This document shows positions 8,573 to 16,003 of a DNA stretch of 45,110 bases, piece after piece. The translations under genes were made by a program, and so were the position numbers. How positions within the stretch are numbered: position 1 is the stretch's first letter; every line of letters starts with the position of its first letter. The notes below the pieces were generated by a model. The model saw only the letters and a list, made by a program, of their open reading frames with translations. It searched no databases and was not told the origin of the DNA. Origin of the DNA: Candidatus Omnitrophota bacterium (lineage in GTDB: Bacteria > Omnitrophota > Gorgyraeia > Aquiviventales > Aquiviventaceae). Where the stretch lies: positions 1 through 45,110 of the forward strand of contig JAHFGX010000006.1 of assembly GCA_023247215.1 (NCBI GenBank), in the 5' to 3' direction.

Positions 8573-9108
8573 GGCCTGGCTCCTTCCCGGGGCGTCCCCA
8601 GCGCGCCCCAGAGCATCTCGAATGGCAGCTGCGCCTTCAGGGCTTCGGCGTTGCGCTCCCCCGTGCGGATGCGCACCACGCCCTCCACCGGCAGGACGAA
8701 GACCCGCCCATCGCCCACGTGACCGGTCCGATTCGCGTCCATGATCGCGTGGATGAGGGGGGCGACCTGCGGCTCCTCCACGATCCAGGACACCATCCGC
8801 TTGGGGAGATACCGCACGCGCACGTCCGAGGCTGAGCCGGGTCGCGGCCGCATGCGCACGCCCCGCTCTAGGCCTCGGCCGAGCACGCGGTGCTGGGTAA
8901 AGGCGCAGCAGCGCAGCCGCTGCGCGCGACGCTTCGTCTCATGCCACCGCTCCGGCCGAATGATCGCGAGGACTTCTTTCAACAGCGCGACCGGCTCCTG
9001 CGCCGGCGGGTTCCACGCCTGTAAGATGCCCGGCGCGATCGAACGGGCGTACCCGAACTCCCGCCGCGCCTCCACGCGCACGTTGAGATCTTGCGAGGCT
9101 TCCATCAT
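8569..9108 (-). CDS. P-II family protein, NifI2-like with N-terminal extension (copy B), first gene of the operon
   Basis: The P-II core begins about LKEVLAIIRPERW. It continues through RVLGRGLERGVRM, VRYLPKRMVSWIVEE, DANRTGHVGDGRVFVLPVEG and RVRIRTGER-like residues, which is NifI2-type. From the ATG at 9108 there is a roughly 42-residue extension without P-II homology, plus a 25-residue C-terminal tail. The best -10 element (TATAGT at 9113-9118) would place the transcript start at or inside this ATG. Real translation may therefore begin at a TTG at 8982, preceded by CAGGAG, giving about 137 residues. The start is uncertain; the family call is good. Confidence 0.75.
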   Translation of the reverse strand: MMEASQDLNVRVEARREFGYARSIAPGILQAWNPPAQEPVALLKEVLAIIRPERWHETKRRAQRLRCCAFTQHRVLGRGLERGVRMRPRPGSASDVRVRYLPKRMVSWIVEEPQVAPLIHAIMDANRTGHVGDGRVFVLPVEGVVRIRTGERNAEALKAQLPFEMLWGALGTPREGARP

Positions 9109-9131
9109 GGTGACTATAGAACACCACACGG

Positions 9132-9169
9132 GTTACAACGGCATCACGCGGATGTTAACTTGGCGTAAC
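9132..9169 (-). promoter_or_regulatory. GlnR-like four-box operator upstream of the nitrate/P-II operon (site 1)
   Basis: On the minus strand four 5-bp boxes, each separated by exactly 6 bp, read GTTAC, TTAAC, GTGAT, GTAAC. The same arrangement occurs at 33327-33364 and 33719-33756. The centre lies about 42 bp upstream of the ATG at 9108 and ahead of a TATAGT -10 (9113-9118) that lacks a good -35, as expected for an activated promoter. The outer part is also a perfect dyad (GGATGTTA-N8-TAACATCC, 9150-9173). Spacing matches the gTnAC-n6-GaAAC pattern of actinobacterial GlnR. Binding itself is inference. Confidence 0.75.
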
Positions 9170-9208
9170 ATCCCCGCGTCCAAGTTGCCTCAAGGGCGCC
9201 GTTGCGCT

Positions 9209-9874
9209 ATGCTGATGCAACTGATGCCCCAGACCCTTTTGTTCTACCTCATCTTGATCCCGACGCTGATGGCGGCCATCACCTGCCACGAGTATGCGCA
9301 CGCGCGCACGGCGCTCCAGTTCGGCGACGACACGGCGGCGCGGCTCGGACGGGTCAGCCTGAACCCGCTGGTGCACCTCGATCCGATCGGCACGCTCAGC
9401 CTCTTCCTTATCGGCTTCGGCTGGGGCAAGCCGGTCCCGGTGGCCCGCGACCGCCTGCGCGCCCGCTATGCCGATACGCTGGTCTCCGCCGCCGGCCCGG
9501 CCGCCAACTTGATCCTGGCGGCGCTGTGCGCGTGGCCGCTGCGCAGCCCGTCGGCCATGGCCGGGCTGGATCTCCTCGGCGCCGGCGTGGGAGCCCGACT
9601 GCTCCTGACGGCGCTGGTCTCCATCAATATCGCCCTCGCTTGCTTCAACCTGCTGCCGATCGGCCCGCTGGACGGCGCGCACGCCGTCGCCAGCCTGCTG
9701 CCGATCCGCCAGCAGTTCCGATTTGAAGCGTTCAATCATCGCCACGGCTACCTGATCCTGCTGCTCCTCATCCTCCTCGACCACTGGACGCCGTGGTCGC
9801 CGCTGTCCTGGGTGCTGGGTCCGACCATGACGTTTTTCAACAGCCTCTTGCTGGGGCCGTCGGCGGCCGGATGA
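9209..9874 (+). CDS. Site-2 protease-like M50 metallopeptidase, membrane
   Basis: A polytopic membrane zinc protease. HEYAH (within [10 protein letters not shown]) is the HExxH motif in the first membrane segment. [16 protein letters not shown] and a C-terminal [12 protein letters not shown] (the NPDG-like third ligand motif) complete the YwhC-type M50B family. From the ATG at 9209 it is 221 residues. A plus-strand promoter-like TTGCCT-N17-TATGCT (9185-9213) would favour the ATG at 9224 instead, nearly leaderless. Substrate unknown. The stop overlaps the next start by 4 nt. Confidence 0.85.
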   Translation: MLMQLMPQTLLFYLILIPTLMAAITCHEYAHARTALQFGDDTAARLGRVSLNPLVHLDPIGTLSLFLIGFGWGKPVPVARDRLRARYADTLVSAAGPAANLILAALCAWPLRSPSAMAGLDLLGAGVGARLLLTALVSINIALACFNLLPIGPLDGAHAVASLLPIRQQFRFEAFNHRHGYLILLLLILLDHWTPWSPLSWVLGPTMTFFNSLLLGPSAAG

Positions 9875-10125
9875 ATCCCGTCATCCGGATCTTCATCACC
9901 GCCTGGCAGTTGGGGATGGCCATCGCCGCCGTCCTGGGCGTCGGACTGGGGCTGTTGAGCTTCGCAAAGCCGAGGCAATCCATCCAGCTGTATCAGGTGA
10001 TCATGGTCTGGTTCAACTGGCGCGTGGTCCCCATCAATGAGGCGAAGGAACTGCGCAATACGCGGGTCCTGGGCGCCATCTTGGTGTTCCTGAGCCTCGT
10101 GGACGCCTGGCTCCTAACGAAATAA
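9871..10125 (+). CDS. Small membrane protein of unknown function
   Basis: 84 residues, starting at an ATGA overlap with the M50 protease gene rather than at the upstream start in the ORF track. Two hydrophobic segments (about residues 5-30 and 65-82) flank a basic, aromatic central loop with WFNWRVVP. I do not recognise a family. Tight coupling to the protease suggests a shared membrane function, which is inference only. Confidence 0.6.
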   Translation: MNPVIRIFITAWQLGMAIAAVLGVGLGLLSFAKPRQSIQLYQVIMVWFNWRVVPINEAKELRNTRVLGAILVFLSLVDAWLLTK

Positions 10126-10147
10126 CCCGTCACGGAGGATGCGCATC

Positions 10148-10735
10148 ATGCGTAGACGAATCGCAGTCGCCTTGGCTGTCGGTCTGTGGGTCAGCGCGCC
10201 GGCCGCGTGGGCCGCCACCTATACGATTGACCCGGACCACAGCACGGCGTCCTTCAAGATCCGCCACCTCTTTTCCAAGGTGGAGGGGCTGTTCCGGACT
10301 TTCGAAGGCACGGTGGAGTACGAGCCGGGGCACCCGGAGCAATGGAAGACGCAAGCCACGATCCAGACCGCGAGCATTGACACGCGCGTCGAGCAGCGGG
10401 ACAAGCACCTGCGTTCCACAGACTTCTTCGACGCGGAGCAGTACCCCACCATCACCTTCCGCAGCACCGAGGTCACCGACGCCACTCCCACCAACGCGAA
10501 GCTCCACGGCCTGCTGACGATCCATGGGGTGGAGAAGCCGGTCGTGCTGGATCTGACCCTGCGCGGGGTCGGCAAAGACCCGTGGGGCAACGTGCGGGCC
10601 GGGTTCACCGCCACCACGATGATCAACCGCAAGGAGTTCGGGCTGACGTGGAATCAAACGTTGGAAACCGGCCAGCTCCTGGTCGGAGAGGAGGTGGAAA
10701 TCACGTTAGAGATCGAGGGCATCGCCAAACAATGA
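10148..10735 (+). CDS. YceI-family periplasmic protein
   Basis: A 195-residue secreted lipocalin-like protein. The chosen ATG (10148) lies 9 nt after a GGAGG; the ORF-track ATG at 10139 directly abuts that site. Residues 1-23 form a signal peptide ending AWAAT. The mature part begins YTIDPDHSTASFKIRHLFSKVEG and contains the YceI landmarks RDKHLRSTDFFDAEQYPTI, LTIHGVEKPV and FTATTMINRKEFGL. Family members bind isoprenoid or other hydrophobic ligands. Its role beside a bufferin cassette is not established. Confidence 0.92.
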   Translation: MRRRIAVALAVGLWVSAPAAWAATYTIDPDHSTASFKIRHLFSKVEGLFRTFEGTVEYEPGHPEQWKTQATIQTASIDTRVEQRDKHLRSTDFFDAEQYPTITFRSTEVTDATPTNAKLHGLLTIHGVEKPVVLDLTLRGVGKDPWGNVRAGFTATTMINRKEFGLTWNQTLETGQLLVGEEVEITLEIEGIAKQ

Positions 10736-10758
10736 CACGGACGCCACGGAGGAACCCA

Positions 10759-11061
10759 ATGGACAAGCACGCGAAGACGCTCGTGATGGCATCTATGGCC
10801 GGCCTGCTCGCCGGCGCGGCGGCGCTGGTCGGAGGAACGCGCGCCCAGGCCCATTCCCAGGACGATGCCCAACCCCAGAAGCTGGCGCACTGCTACGGGA
10901 TCAACAAGTGCCAGGGCGTGGGCGCCTGCGGCGGCAAAGGCCGCGCCTGCGGCGGCACGAACGCCTGCAAAGGGCAAGGCTACCTGGACCTGCCGGAAGA
11001 GACCTGCCTCAAGATCGAGGGTGGGCGGCTCACCGAAGAGATCGAGCCGCAAGCTTCGTGA
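10759..11061 (+). CDS. Bufferin-type RiPP precursor, Cys/Gly-rich, secreted
   Basis: A 100-residue precursor starting at the ATG preceded by CGGAGGA. Residues 1-31 are a signal peptide (TLVMASMAGLLAGAAALVGG, cleavage near AQAHS). The core has six cysteines (about 45, 51, 57, 64, 70, 83) in Gly-rich spacing: CYGINKC, GACGGKGRAC, GTNACKGQGY. This pattern belongs to precursors modified by MNIO (DUF692) enzymes, known as bufferins, in which Cys residues become heterocycles that bind copper. The MNIO gene follows 1 nt downstream. Metal identity and number of modified Cys are inferred. Confidence 0.8.
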   Translation: MDKHAKTLVMASMAGLLAGAAALVGGTRAQAHSQDDAQPQKLAHCYGINKCQGVGACGGKGRACGGTNACKGQGYLDLPEETCLKIEGGRLTEEIEPQAS

Positions 11062-11062
11062 C

Positions 11063-11902
11063 GTGGCGCTTTCCGCGGCCTCCTGGCCGACACTCGGCTG
11101 CGGGGTGGGACTGCGCAGCGAGCACTATGAGTTCATCACGCAGGCGTGGCCGGCGATGGATTGGTTCGAGGCCATCTCCGAAAATTTCATGGACTCCGGC
11201 GGCCGTCCCTTGGCGATCCTGGAGTCGGTGCGTGCCCGCTACCCGGTGGCGCTCCACGGCGTGGCCCTCTCCATCGGCTCCACCGATCCGCTCGACCGGA
11301 CCTACCTCGCGCGGCTGAAGACGCTGGCGGATCGCATCGAGCCGGCCATCGTTTCGGACCACCTCTGCTGGACCGGCGTCGAGGGCGAACAGTTGCACGA
11401 TCTGCTGCCCCTGCCCTTCACCGAAGAATCCCTCCGCCACGTCGTCGAGCGCGTCCAGCAGGTCCAGGAGGCGCTTGGACGGCGCCTCCTGCTTGAAAAC
11501 GTGTCGGCCTACGTCACCTTCCGCCACTCCACCATGCCGGAGTGGGAGTTCCTGACCGCCGTGGCGCAGCGCTCCGGGTGTGGGATTCTTCTGGACCTCA
11601 ATAACATCTACGTCAACGCCTACAATCATCAATTCGACGCGCGGGACTACCTCCGGCACATCCCCGGCGAGCTCGTCGGGCAGTTCCATCTCGCCGGCCA
11701 CACCGACATGGGCGCCTACCTATTCGACACGCACAGCCGCCCAGTGATTGACGCGGTCTGGGGCCTCTACCGGAATGCGCTCGACCGGTGGGGGCCGGTG
11801 ACGACCCTCATTGAATGGGACGAGGAAATCCCGCCGTTTCCCCGCCTGGCCGAAGAAGCCGCCCGCGCGCGGGCCATCGCGTCGGAGCTCGCACCTCGTT
11901 AG
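11063..11902 (+). CDS. MNIO-family (DUF692) multinuclear non-heme iron oxidase, BufB-like
   Basis: Starts at a GTG one base after the precursor stop, giving 279 residues, the family norm. The longer ORF-track start runs through the precursor. TIM-barrel metal-ligand segments are visible in order: LHGVALSIGS, SDHLCW, LLENVSAYVTF, LLDLNNIYVNAYNH, FHLAGH and LIEWDEEIP. These enzymes oxidise Cys residues of the partner peptide to thiooxazole or related heterocycles using an iron centre. Coupling to precursor and DUF2063 partner supports the assignment. Confidence 0.9.
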   Translation: MALSAASWPTLGCGVGLRSEHYEFITQAWPAMDWFEAISENFMDSGGRPLAILESVRARYPVALHGVALSIGSTDPLDRTYLARLKTLADRIEPAIVSDHLCWTGVEGEQLHDLLPLPFTEESLRHVVERVQQVQEALGRRLLLENVSAYVTFRHSTMPEWEFLTAVAQRSGCGILLDLNNIYVNAYNHQFDARDYLRHIPGELVGQFHLAGHTDMGAYLFDTHSRPVIDAVWGLYRNALDRWGPVTTLIEWDEEIPPFPRLAEEAARARAIASELAPR

Positions 11903-11911
11903 CGGCGCGCC

Positions 11912-12712
11912 ATGCCTGACGCGGTCCCGTCCTTGCGCGATCTCCAGCGCGTTGTGAAAGCCGGCATCCGCGCGCCGTCTTCCTCGCCCAGCGGCGCAGC
12001 CGGCGTGCTGAACCCGCAACGCGGCACACCGGGAGCGGAACGGCTGGCGGTCTACGCGCAGGGATACCAGACGCGGATCCATCAAGCGCTGGCGGAGGCC
12101 TACCCGGCCATCCGGCATCTGCTGGGCGAGCGCACGTTTGCCAAGATGGCGGAGGCCTATGCCCAACGGCATCCCTCGCGTGACTACAACCTCAGCAAGG
12201 CCGGGCGGCACCTGCCGGAGTTCCTTGTCGATTGGTCCGCGACCACCACGCTGCCGTTTTTGCCGGATGTCGCAACGCTGGAGCGCCTGGTCGCGCACGC
12301 GTTCCATGCCGCTGACATGAGTGCGCGTCCCCTTGAGGCGTTGGCGGCGCTTCCGCCAAGCGCCTGGGACGCCGTTCGGCTGGAGTTTCAACCGTGGGTG
12401 GGGGTGTTGGCGTCCGCCTGGCCGGTCTTGGATGTGTGGGAAGCCCGGGCGCAGCCGCGCGCGTCCATCAATATTGCTCTCGAGGACCGGCCGCAGCACG
12501 TCGTGGTGTTCCGGCGAGGCTTCGAGGTGGTTTGCGAGAGGCTGGATCCGTCCGCCTACGCGCTGCTCCACGCCTTGCTGAGCGGCGCGGCGTTGGGAGA
12601 CGCGTGCGCGCAGGCCGCGCAGGGTGAGCCGTCCAACGCATCCTCGACGATCCAGGCGTGGTTCGAGCGCTGGGCGTCACAAGGATGGATTGCGGAGTGG
12701 CGGGAGAGCTAA
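11912..12712 (+). CDS. DUF2063-family peptide-recognition partner, BufC-like
   Basis: 266 residues. The N-terminal DUF2063 domain has RLAVYAQGYQTRIHQALAEAYPAIRHLLGE and FAKMAEAYAQRHPSRDYNLS. The C-terminal half resembles the winged RiPP-recognition part of BufC proteins. It is thought to present the precursor to the MNIO enzyme. The start lies 9 nt after the MNIO stop. The 3' end overlaps the convergent recR gene by 4 nt. Confidence 0.88.
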   Translation: MPDAVPSLRDLQRVVKAGIRAPSSSPSGAAGVLNPQRGTPGAERLAVYAQGYQTRIHQALAEAYPAIRHLLGERTFAKMAEAYAQRHPSRDYNLSKAGRHLPEFLVDWSATTTLPFLPDVATLERLVAHAFHAADMSARPLEALAALPPSAWDAVRLEFQPWVGVLASAWPVLDVWEARAQPRASINIALEDRPQHVVVFRRGFEVVCERLDPSAYALLHALLSGAALGDACAQAAQGEPSNASSTIQAWFERWASQGWIAEWRES

Positions 12713-13314
12713 ACCAGCTCGCGGCGGCCTTCCACGGCGCGAGCCAGGGTGGCATGATCCGCGTATTCGAGGTGGCCGCCGACCGGCAGGCCTGACGCCA
12801 GGCGGGTCAGCTTCACCGGCTGGGCCCGTAGCAGCTTGGCGAGGTAGGATGCGGTGGTTTCCCCGTCTTTATCCACGTCGGTGGCGATCAGGATTTCCCG
12901 GATGCCGCCTTCAGAGGCCGCCACCCGCCGGACCAGCTCGTCAATCTTCAGCAGCTCCGGCCCGATCCCGTCCAGCGGCGCGATCGCGCCCAGCAGCACG
13001 TGATACAGCCCCCGGTACGTCCCGGTCTTCTCGATGGCCAGCACGTCTTTCGGCTCCTCCACCACGCAAATCGTCGAGGGGTCCCGCGCCGCGTCTTGGC
13101 AGACCCCGCAGCGGGGCTCCTCGCTTACGTTGAAGCAGATCTCGCAAAACCGGAGCCGCTCCTTCACGTCGAGGATCGCCTGCGCCAATTGGCCGGTCTG
13201 TTCCTCCGAGACGCGCAGCAGGTAAAACGCGATCCGCTCCGCCGAGCGCGGCCCGACGCCTGGCAATTTCCCCAGCGCTTCCAATAAGCGGAGCAATGGG
13301 CGAGCGTAGGTCAT
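12709..13314 (-). CDS. recR: Recombination mediator RecR
   Basis: A 201-residue gap-repair protein that works with RecF/RecO. The N-terminal helix-hairpin-helix is LGKLPGVGPRSAERIAFYLL. The zinc finger is CEICFNVSEEPRCGVCQD, and the Toprim domain includes ILIATDVDKDGETTASYLAKLL. The Toprim acidic stretch is richer in Asp than the usual TNPTVEGEATA. It overlaps dnaX by 4 nt (ATGA). The YbaB/EbfC nucleoid protein usually encoded between dnaX and recR is absent. Confidence 0.95.
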   Translation of the reverse strand: MTYARPLLRLLEALGKLPGVGPRSAERIAFYLLRVSEEQTGQLAQAILDVKERLRFCEICFNVSEEPRCGVCQDAARDPSTICVVEEPKDVLAIEKTGTYRGLYHVLLGAIAPLDGIGPELLKIDELVRRVAASEGGIREILIATDVDKDGETTASYLAKLLRAQPVKLTRLASGLPVGGHLEYADHATLARAVEGRRELV

Positions 13315-15020
13315 CCCAGCACTGACGGGGGCTGGGGCAAGATCCGGGCGTCAAACAGCTTCACGATATCCCGCACCACCGGCGGAAGCGCCGCCTCCGG
13401 AGCGCTGCCGGCAGGCGGCTCCGGCAGCGGCGAGTAGCGCACCGACAACGCCCGGCCGAGCTGCTCGGACAGCGTCCGCTCGAGCAGGCGCATCGTCTCC
13501 GGCAAGTTCAGGATCTCTTGATGGAGCGGAAAGGGCGGGATGCCCACTTCCACCTGCTGCTGCGCCACGCTGAGCGGCTTCGTCTCTGACAAATAGGCGG
13601 CCAAGGACATCTTCTGCTCTCCGATCCGTTGAATCACGTTCGGCCACCGCGCCGCGAGCGCGTCCAACGTCACCTCTCCCGTCGGGGAGGCCGGCTGGGC
13701 AACCGCGTCCTGGGACACGGGAGGGGCTTCGGCGCGTGCCGACGACGGCGCAGCGGTGGCCGGCGGCGCTGGAGCCTCAGCGCGCGCCGGGGCGGCCGTG
13801 GTGGTGCCAGGCGCGGCCCGCTCCAACCGCTGCAGCATCTGCTCCAGCGAGGCCCACGATTCCCGCATCGCCGCTTGGATCAGCGCGCACTCGATGATCG
13901 CCTGCGCGAAGGGGCTGCGGCGGGCCAGCTCGTACGCCCCGGCCAGGACCTGCGACATCACGATCAATTCTTCCACCGTGGCGTTGGCCGACTGGGCGTC
14001 GAGCCGCGCGCGCGCGTCGTCGGGCAGGTCAATCAATCGCGCCAACAGCTCCGCCCGCGCCGGGGAGTGCGCCGTCGCGCGCGCGATCAGCAGGTGCCGC
14101 AGGTGCCACAACAACCCGGTGAGGATCTGCACCGGCTCTTTGCCCTGCTCCACCTGCTGGGCCAATAGGCTCAGGGCCGCCGGCACGTCGCGGCCCAACA
14201 GGGCGTCCGCCCAGGCCGACAGCACGTCGTGCTCCACATCGCCGAGCAGCTGCGTCACATCGCGCTCGGTGATCGCGCCCTCGCAGAAGCTGGCGAGCTG
14301 CTCCAGCATCACCTCGGCGTCCCGCAGGCTGCCGTCGGAGGCGCGGGCCACGGCGTAGAGCGCGCGCTCGTCCGCGCGCACGCCCTCCGCCTCGATGACG
14401 CGCTGCAGCACCCCGACCACCGTCCGGTTGTCCACGCGGCGGAAGTCAAAGCGCTGGCAGCGGGAAAGGATCGTCGGCGGCACCTTCTGGGGCACGGTGG
14501 TGGCGAAGATGAACTTCACGTGCGCCGGCGGCTCTTCCAGCGTCTTCAGCAGCGCGTTGAAGGCATCCGGAGTGATCTGGTGCACCTCATCGATGATGTA
14601 GATCTTGAACGCGCCCTGAACCGCCGCGAACCTGACCTGGTCGCGCAGCTGCCGGATGTCGTCAATGCCCCGGTTGGAGGCGCCGTCAATTTCGATCACA
14701 TCCAAGTGGTTGCCGCGCGTGATCGCCTCGCAGCTCGGGCAGGTTTGGCAGGGGGTGCTGGTCGGCCCCGTGGCGCAGTTGAGGCACTTGGCGAGGATGC
14801 GCGCGGCGGAGGTCTTGCCCACCCCGCGCTGCCCGGCGAACACATACGCCTGGCCGATCCGGCCGCTGTCAATGGCGCGGGCCAAGGTCATCGTGACGTG
14901 CTCCTGCCCGACGAGCTCCTGAAACGCCTGCGGCCGGTACTTCCTCGCCAGCGCCGCGTGGGGTTGCGGGCGCGCAGTGGCGTCAGGCGTGCGAGCAGGA
15001 GATGCGGATCGTTTGGCCAT
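13311..15020 (-). CDS. dnaX: DNA polymerase III subunits gamma/tau
   Basis: Clamp-loader ATPase of 569 residues from MAKRSASPART. The ORF-track start lies inside a tRNA-Ser gene and is rejected. LARKYRPQAFQELVGQEHV, Walker A GQRGVGKTS, the four-Cys zinc module (CLNCATGPTSTPCQTCPSC), Walker B IYIIDEVHQ and sensor regions are all present. An Ala/Pro-rich linker follows around residues 400-450, then a tau-like C-terminal domain. I saw no slippery A-run for gamma frameshifting. It is part of the conserved serS-tadA-dnaX-recR neighbourhood. Confidence 0.95.
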   Translation of the reverse strand: MAKRSASPARTPDATARPQPHAALARKYRPQAFQELVGQEHVTMTLARAIDSGRIGQAYVFAGQRGVGKTSAARILAKCLNCATGPTSTPCQTCPSCEAITRGNHLDVIEIDGASNRGIDDIRQLRDQVRFAAVQGAFKIYIIDEVHQITPDAFNALLKTLEEPPAHVKFIFATTVPQKVPPTILSRCQRFDFRRVDNRTVVGVLQRVIEAEGVRADERALYAVARASDGSLRDAEVMLEQLASFCEGAITERDVTQLLGDVEHDVLSAWADALLGRDVPAALSLLAQQVEQGKEPVQILTGLLWHLRHLLIARATAHSPARAELLARLIDLPDDARARLDAQSANATVEELIVMSQVLAGAYELARRSPFAQAIIECALIQAAMRESWASLEQMLQRLERAAPGTTTAAPARAEAPAPPATAAPSSARAEAPPVSQDAVAQPASPTGEVTLDALAARWPNVIQRIGEQKMSLAAYLSETKPLSVAQQQVEVGIPPFPLHQEILNLPETMRLLERTLSEQLGRALSVRYSPLPEPPAGSAPEAALPPVVRDIVKLFDARILPQPPSVLG

Positions 15021-15042
15021 GTAATGTGACTGCTCAAGAGAA

Positions 15043-15132
15043 CGGAGAGGCCGGGATTTGAACCCGGGAGGGAGCTTGTGGCCCCCTAGCGCATTAGCAG
15101 TGCGCTGCAATCGACCGCTCTGCCACCTCTCC
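15043..15132 (-). tRNA. tRNA-Ser(GCT)
   Basis: A 90-nt class II tRNA. The acceptor stem is GGAGAGG/CCTCTCC with discriminator G. The anticodon arm is GCGCA-CTGCTAA-TGCGC (anticodon GCT, reading AGC/AGU), with a long variable arm and a GGTTCAAATCC T-arm. CCA is not encoded. It sits 22 nt upstream of dnaX and 9 nt downstream of tadA. Confidence 0.95.
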
Positions 15133-15141
15133 CACAACCGA

Positions 15142-15606
15142 TTACGACGATAGGCGCGCGCTGGTCGGAGCTTTGCGCAGGATGGCGGCGCATTCGAGGG
15201 CCAGCACGCCCTTGACCACGATCAGTTTCTTGTTCAGGCGCTCGTGCGCGGACAGATCAATCACCGATCCGGCCGCGCCTTCCTTGAGGTCATCGCAGCC
15301 GATCACCAGCCGGGACACCCCGCTCAGCAGCACCGCTCCGAGGCACATGCAGCAAGGCTCCTGGGTGACATACACCGTGCAGCCGGTGAGCTGCTCCGAC
15401 TGGAGCGTATTGGCCGCCTGCGTGATGGCGATGACGACCGCATGGGCGGTGGGATCCTGGAGCGTGCGGGTCTGGTGATGGGCGCGGGCGACCACGCGGG
15501 TCTTGTGAACGACCAGCGCCCCCACCGGTTTCTCGCGGACGCTCAAGGCGCGCTCAGCTTCTTTAAGCGCCTCCCGCATCCGCTGTTCGTCAACTTTTGA
15601 GGCCAT
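15142..15606 (-). CDS. tadA: TadA-like tRNA/nucleoside deaminase lacking the catalytic Glu (HAV for HAE)
   Basis: A 154-residue cytidine-deaminase-fold protein with overall TadA layout. Zinc ligands are H55 (DPTAHAVVIA) and C85/C88 (EPCCMC). The proton-shuttling glutamate of the HAE motif is replaced by V57. The codon is GTC, two changes from any Glu codon, so a simple read error is unlikely. Eukaryotic ADAT3/Tad3, the non-catalytic partner of ADAT2, also has Val here. The neighbouring tRNA-Arg has anticodon GCG, which needs no A-to-I editing. It may be a degenerate or repurposed TadA. A second, active copy elsewhere cannot be excluded. Confidence 0.85.
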   Translation of the reverse strand: MASKVDEQRMREALKEAERALSVREKPVGALVVHKTRVVARAHHQTRTLQDPTAHAVVIAITQAANTLQSEQLTGCTVYVTQEPCCMCLGAVLLSGVSRLVIGCDDLKEGAAGSVIDLSAHERLNKKLIVVKGVLALECAAILRKAPTSARLSS

Positions 15607-15631
15607 CGCTCTGTCCGCCCATCAGAAACCG

Positions 15632-15705
15632 TGCGCCCAGGTGGGCTCGAACCACCAACCTTCGGCTCCGCAGGCCGACGCTCTATCCAATTGAGCTATG
15701 GGCGC
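15632..15705 (-). tRNA. tRNA-Arg(GCG)
   Basis: A 74-nt tRNA. The acceptor is GCGCCCA/TGGGCGC with discriminator A. The anticodon arm TCGGC-CTGCGGA-GCCGA places U33 before GCG, so the anticodon is unambiguous and reads CGC and, by wobble, CGU. Bacteria normally use ACG, edited to ICG by TadA. It sits between tRNA-Ser(GGA) and the TadA-like gene. CCA is not encoded. Confidence 0.93.
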
Positions 15706-15735
15706 GAACTCGTCAACAGCGTGTCAAATAAGTGG

Positions 15736-15825
15736 CGGAGAGGCTGGGATTCGAACCCAGGAGCCGCCTTGTGGGCAGCTACACGATTTCCAGTCGTGTT
15801 CTTTCGGCCACTCAGACACCTCTCC
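15736..15825 (-). tRNA. tRNA-Ser(GGA)
   Basis: A 90-nt class II tRNA. The acceptor is GGAGAGG/CCTCTCC, the anticodon arm ACACGA-CTGGAAA-TCGTGT (anticodon GGA, reading UCC/UCU), with a long variable arm. The genomic sequence after the discriminator G happens to read CCA, unlike the other tRNAs here. Confidence 0.95.
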
Positions 15826-15883
15826 GAACGGCTTTGAACCCTTTAGTTTAGACCGAAATCACCGTCCTGAGAAGCGCAAAACC

Positions 15884-15970
15884 CGGAGAGGGAGAGATTC
15901 GAACTCTCGAGGGCCTTACGACCCTACCGCTTTTCGAGAGCGGCGCCTTCAACCACTCAGCCACCTCTCC
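15884..15970 (-). tRNA. tRNA-Ser(CGA)
   Basis: An 87-nt class II tRNA. The acceptor is GGAGAGG/CCTCTCC, the anticodon arm CCGCT-CTCGAAA-AGCGG (anticodon CGA, reading UCG), with a long variable arm and an AGTTCGAATCT T-arm. CCA is not encoded. Confidence 0.95.
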
Positions 15971-16003
15971 AATATAACCCCCGCAAAAACATACACAAAA
16001 ACA

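Noticed and set aside
3378-9129. A nitrogenase locus
   Set aside because: NifI-like genes are present but no nifH, nifD, nifK, nifE or nifN sequence is visible in any frame.
15021-15137. Extended dnaX N-terminus
   Set aside because: The extra 39 codons run through tRNA-Ser(GCT); the ATG at 15020 gives the normal DnaX start.
15133-15141. SRP RNA gene between tadA and dnaX, as in Bacillus
   Set aside because: The spacers around tRNA-Ser(GCT) are only 9 and 22 nt, too short for an SRP RNA.
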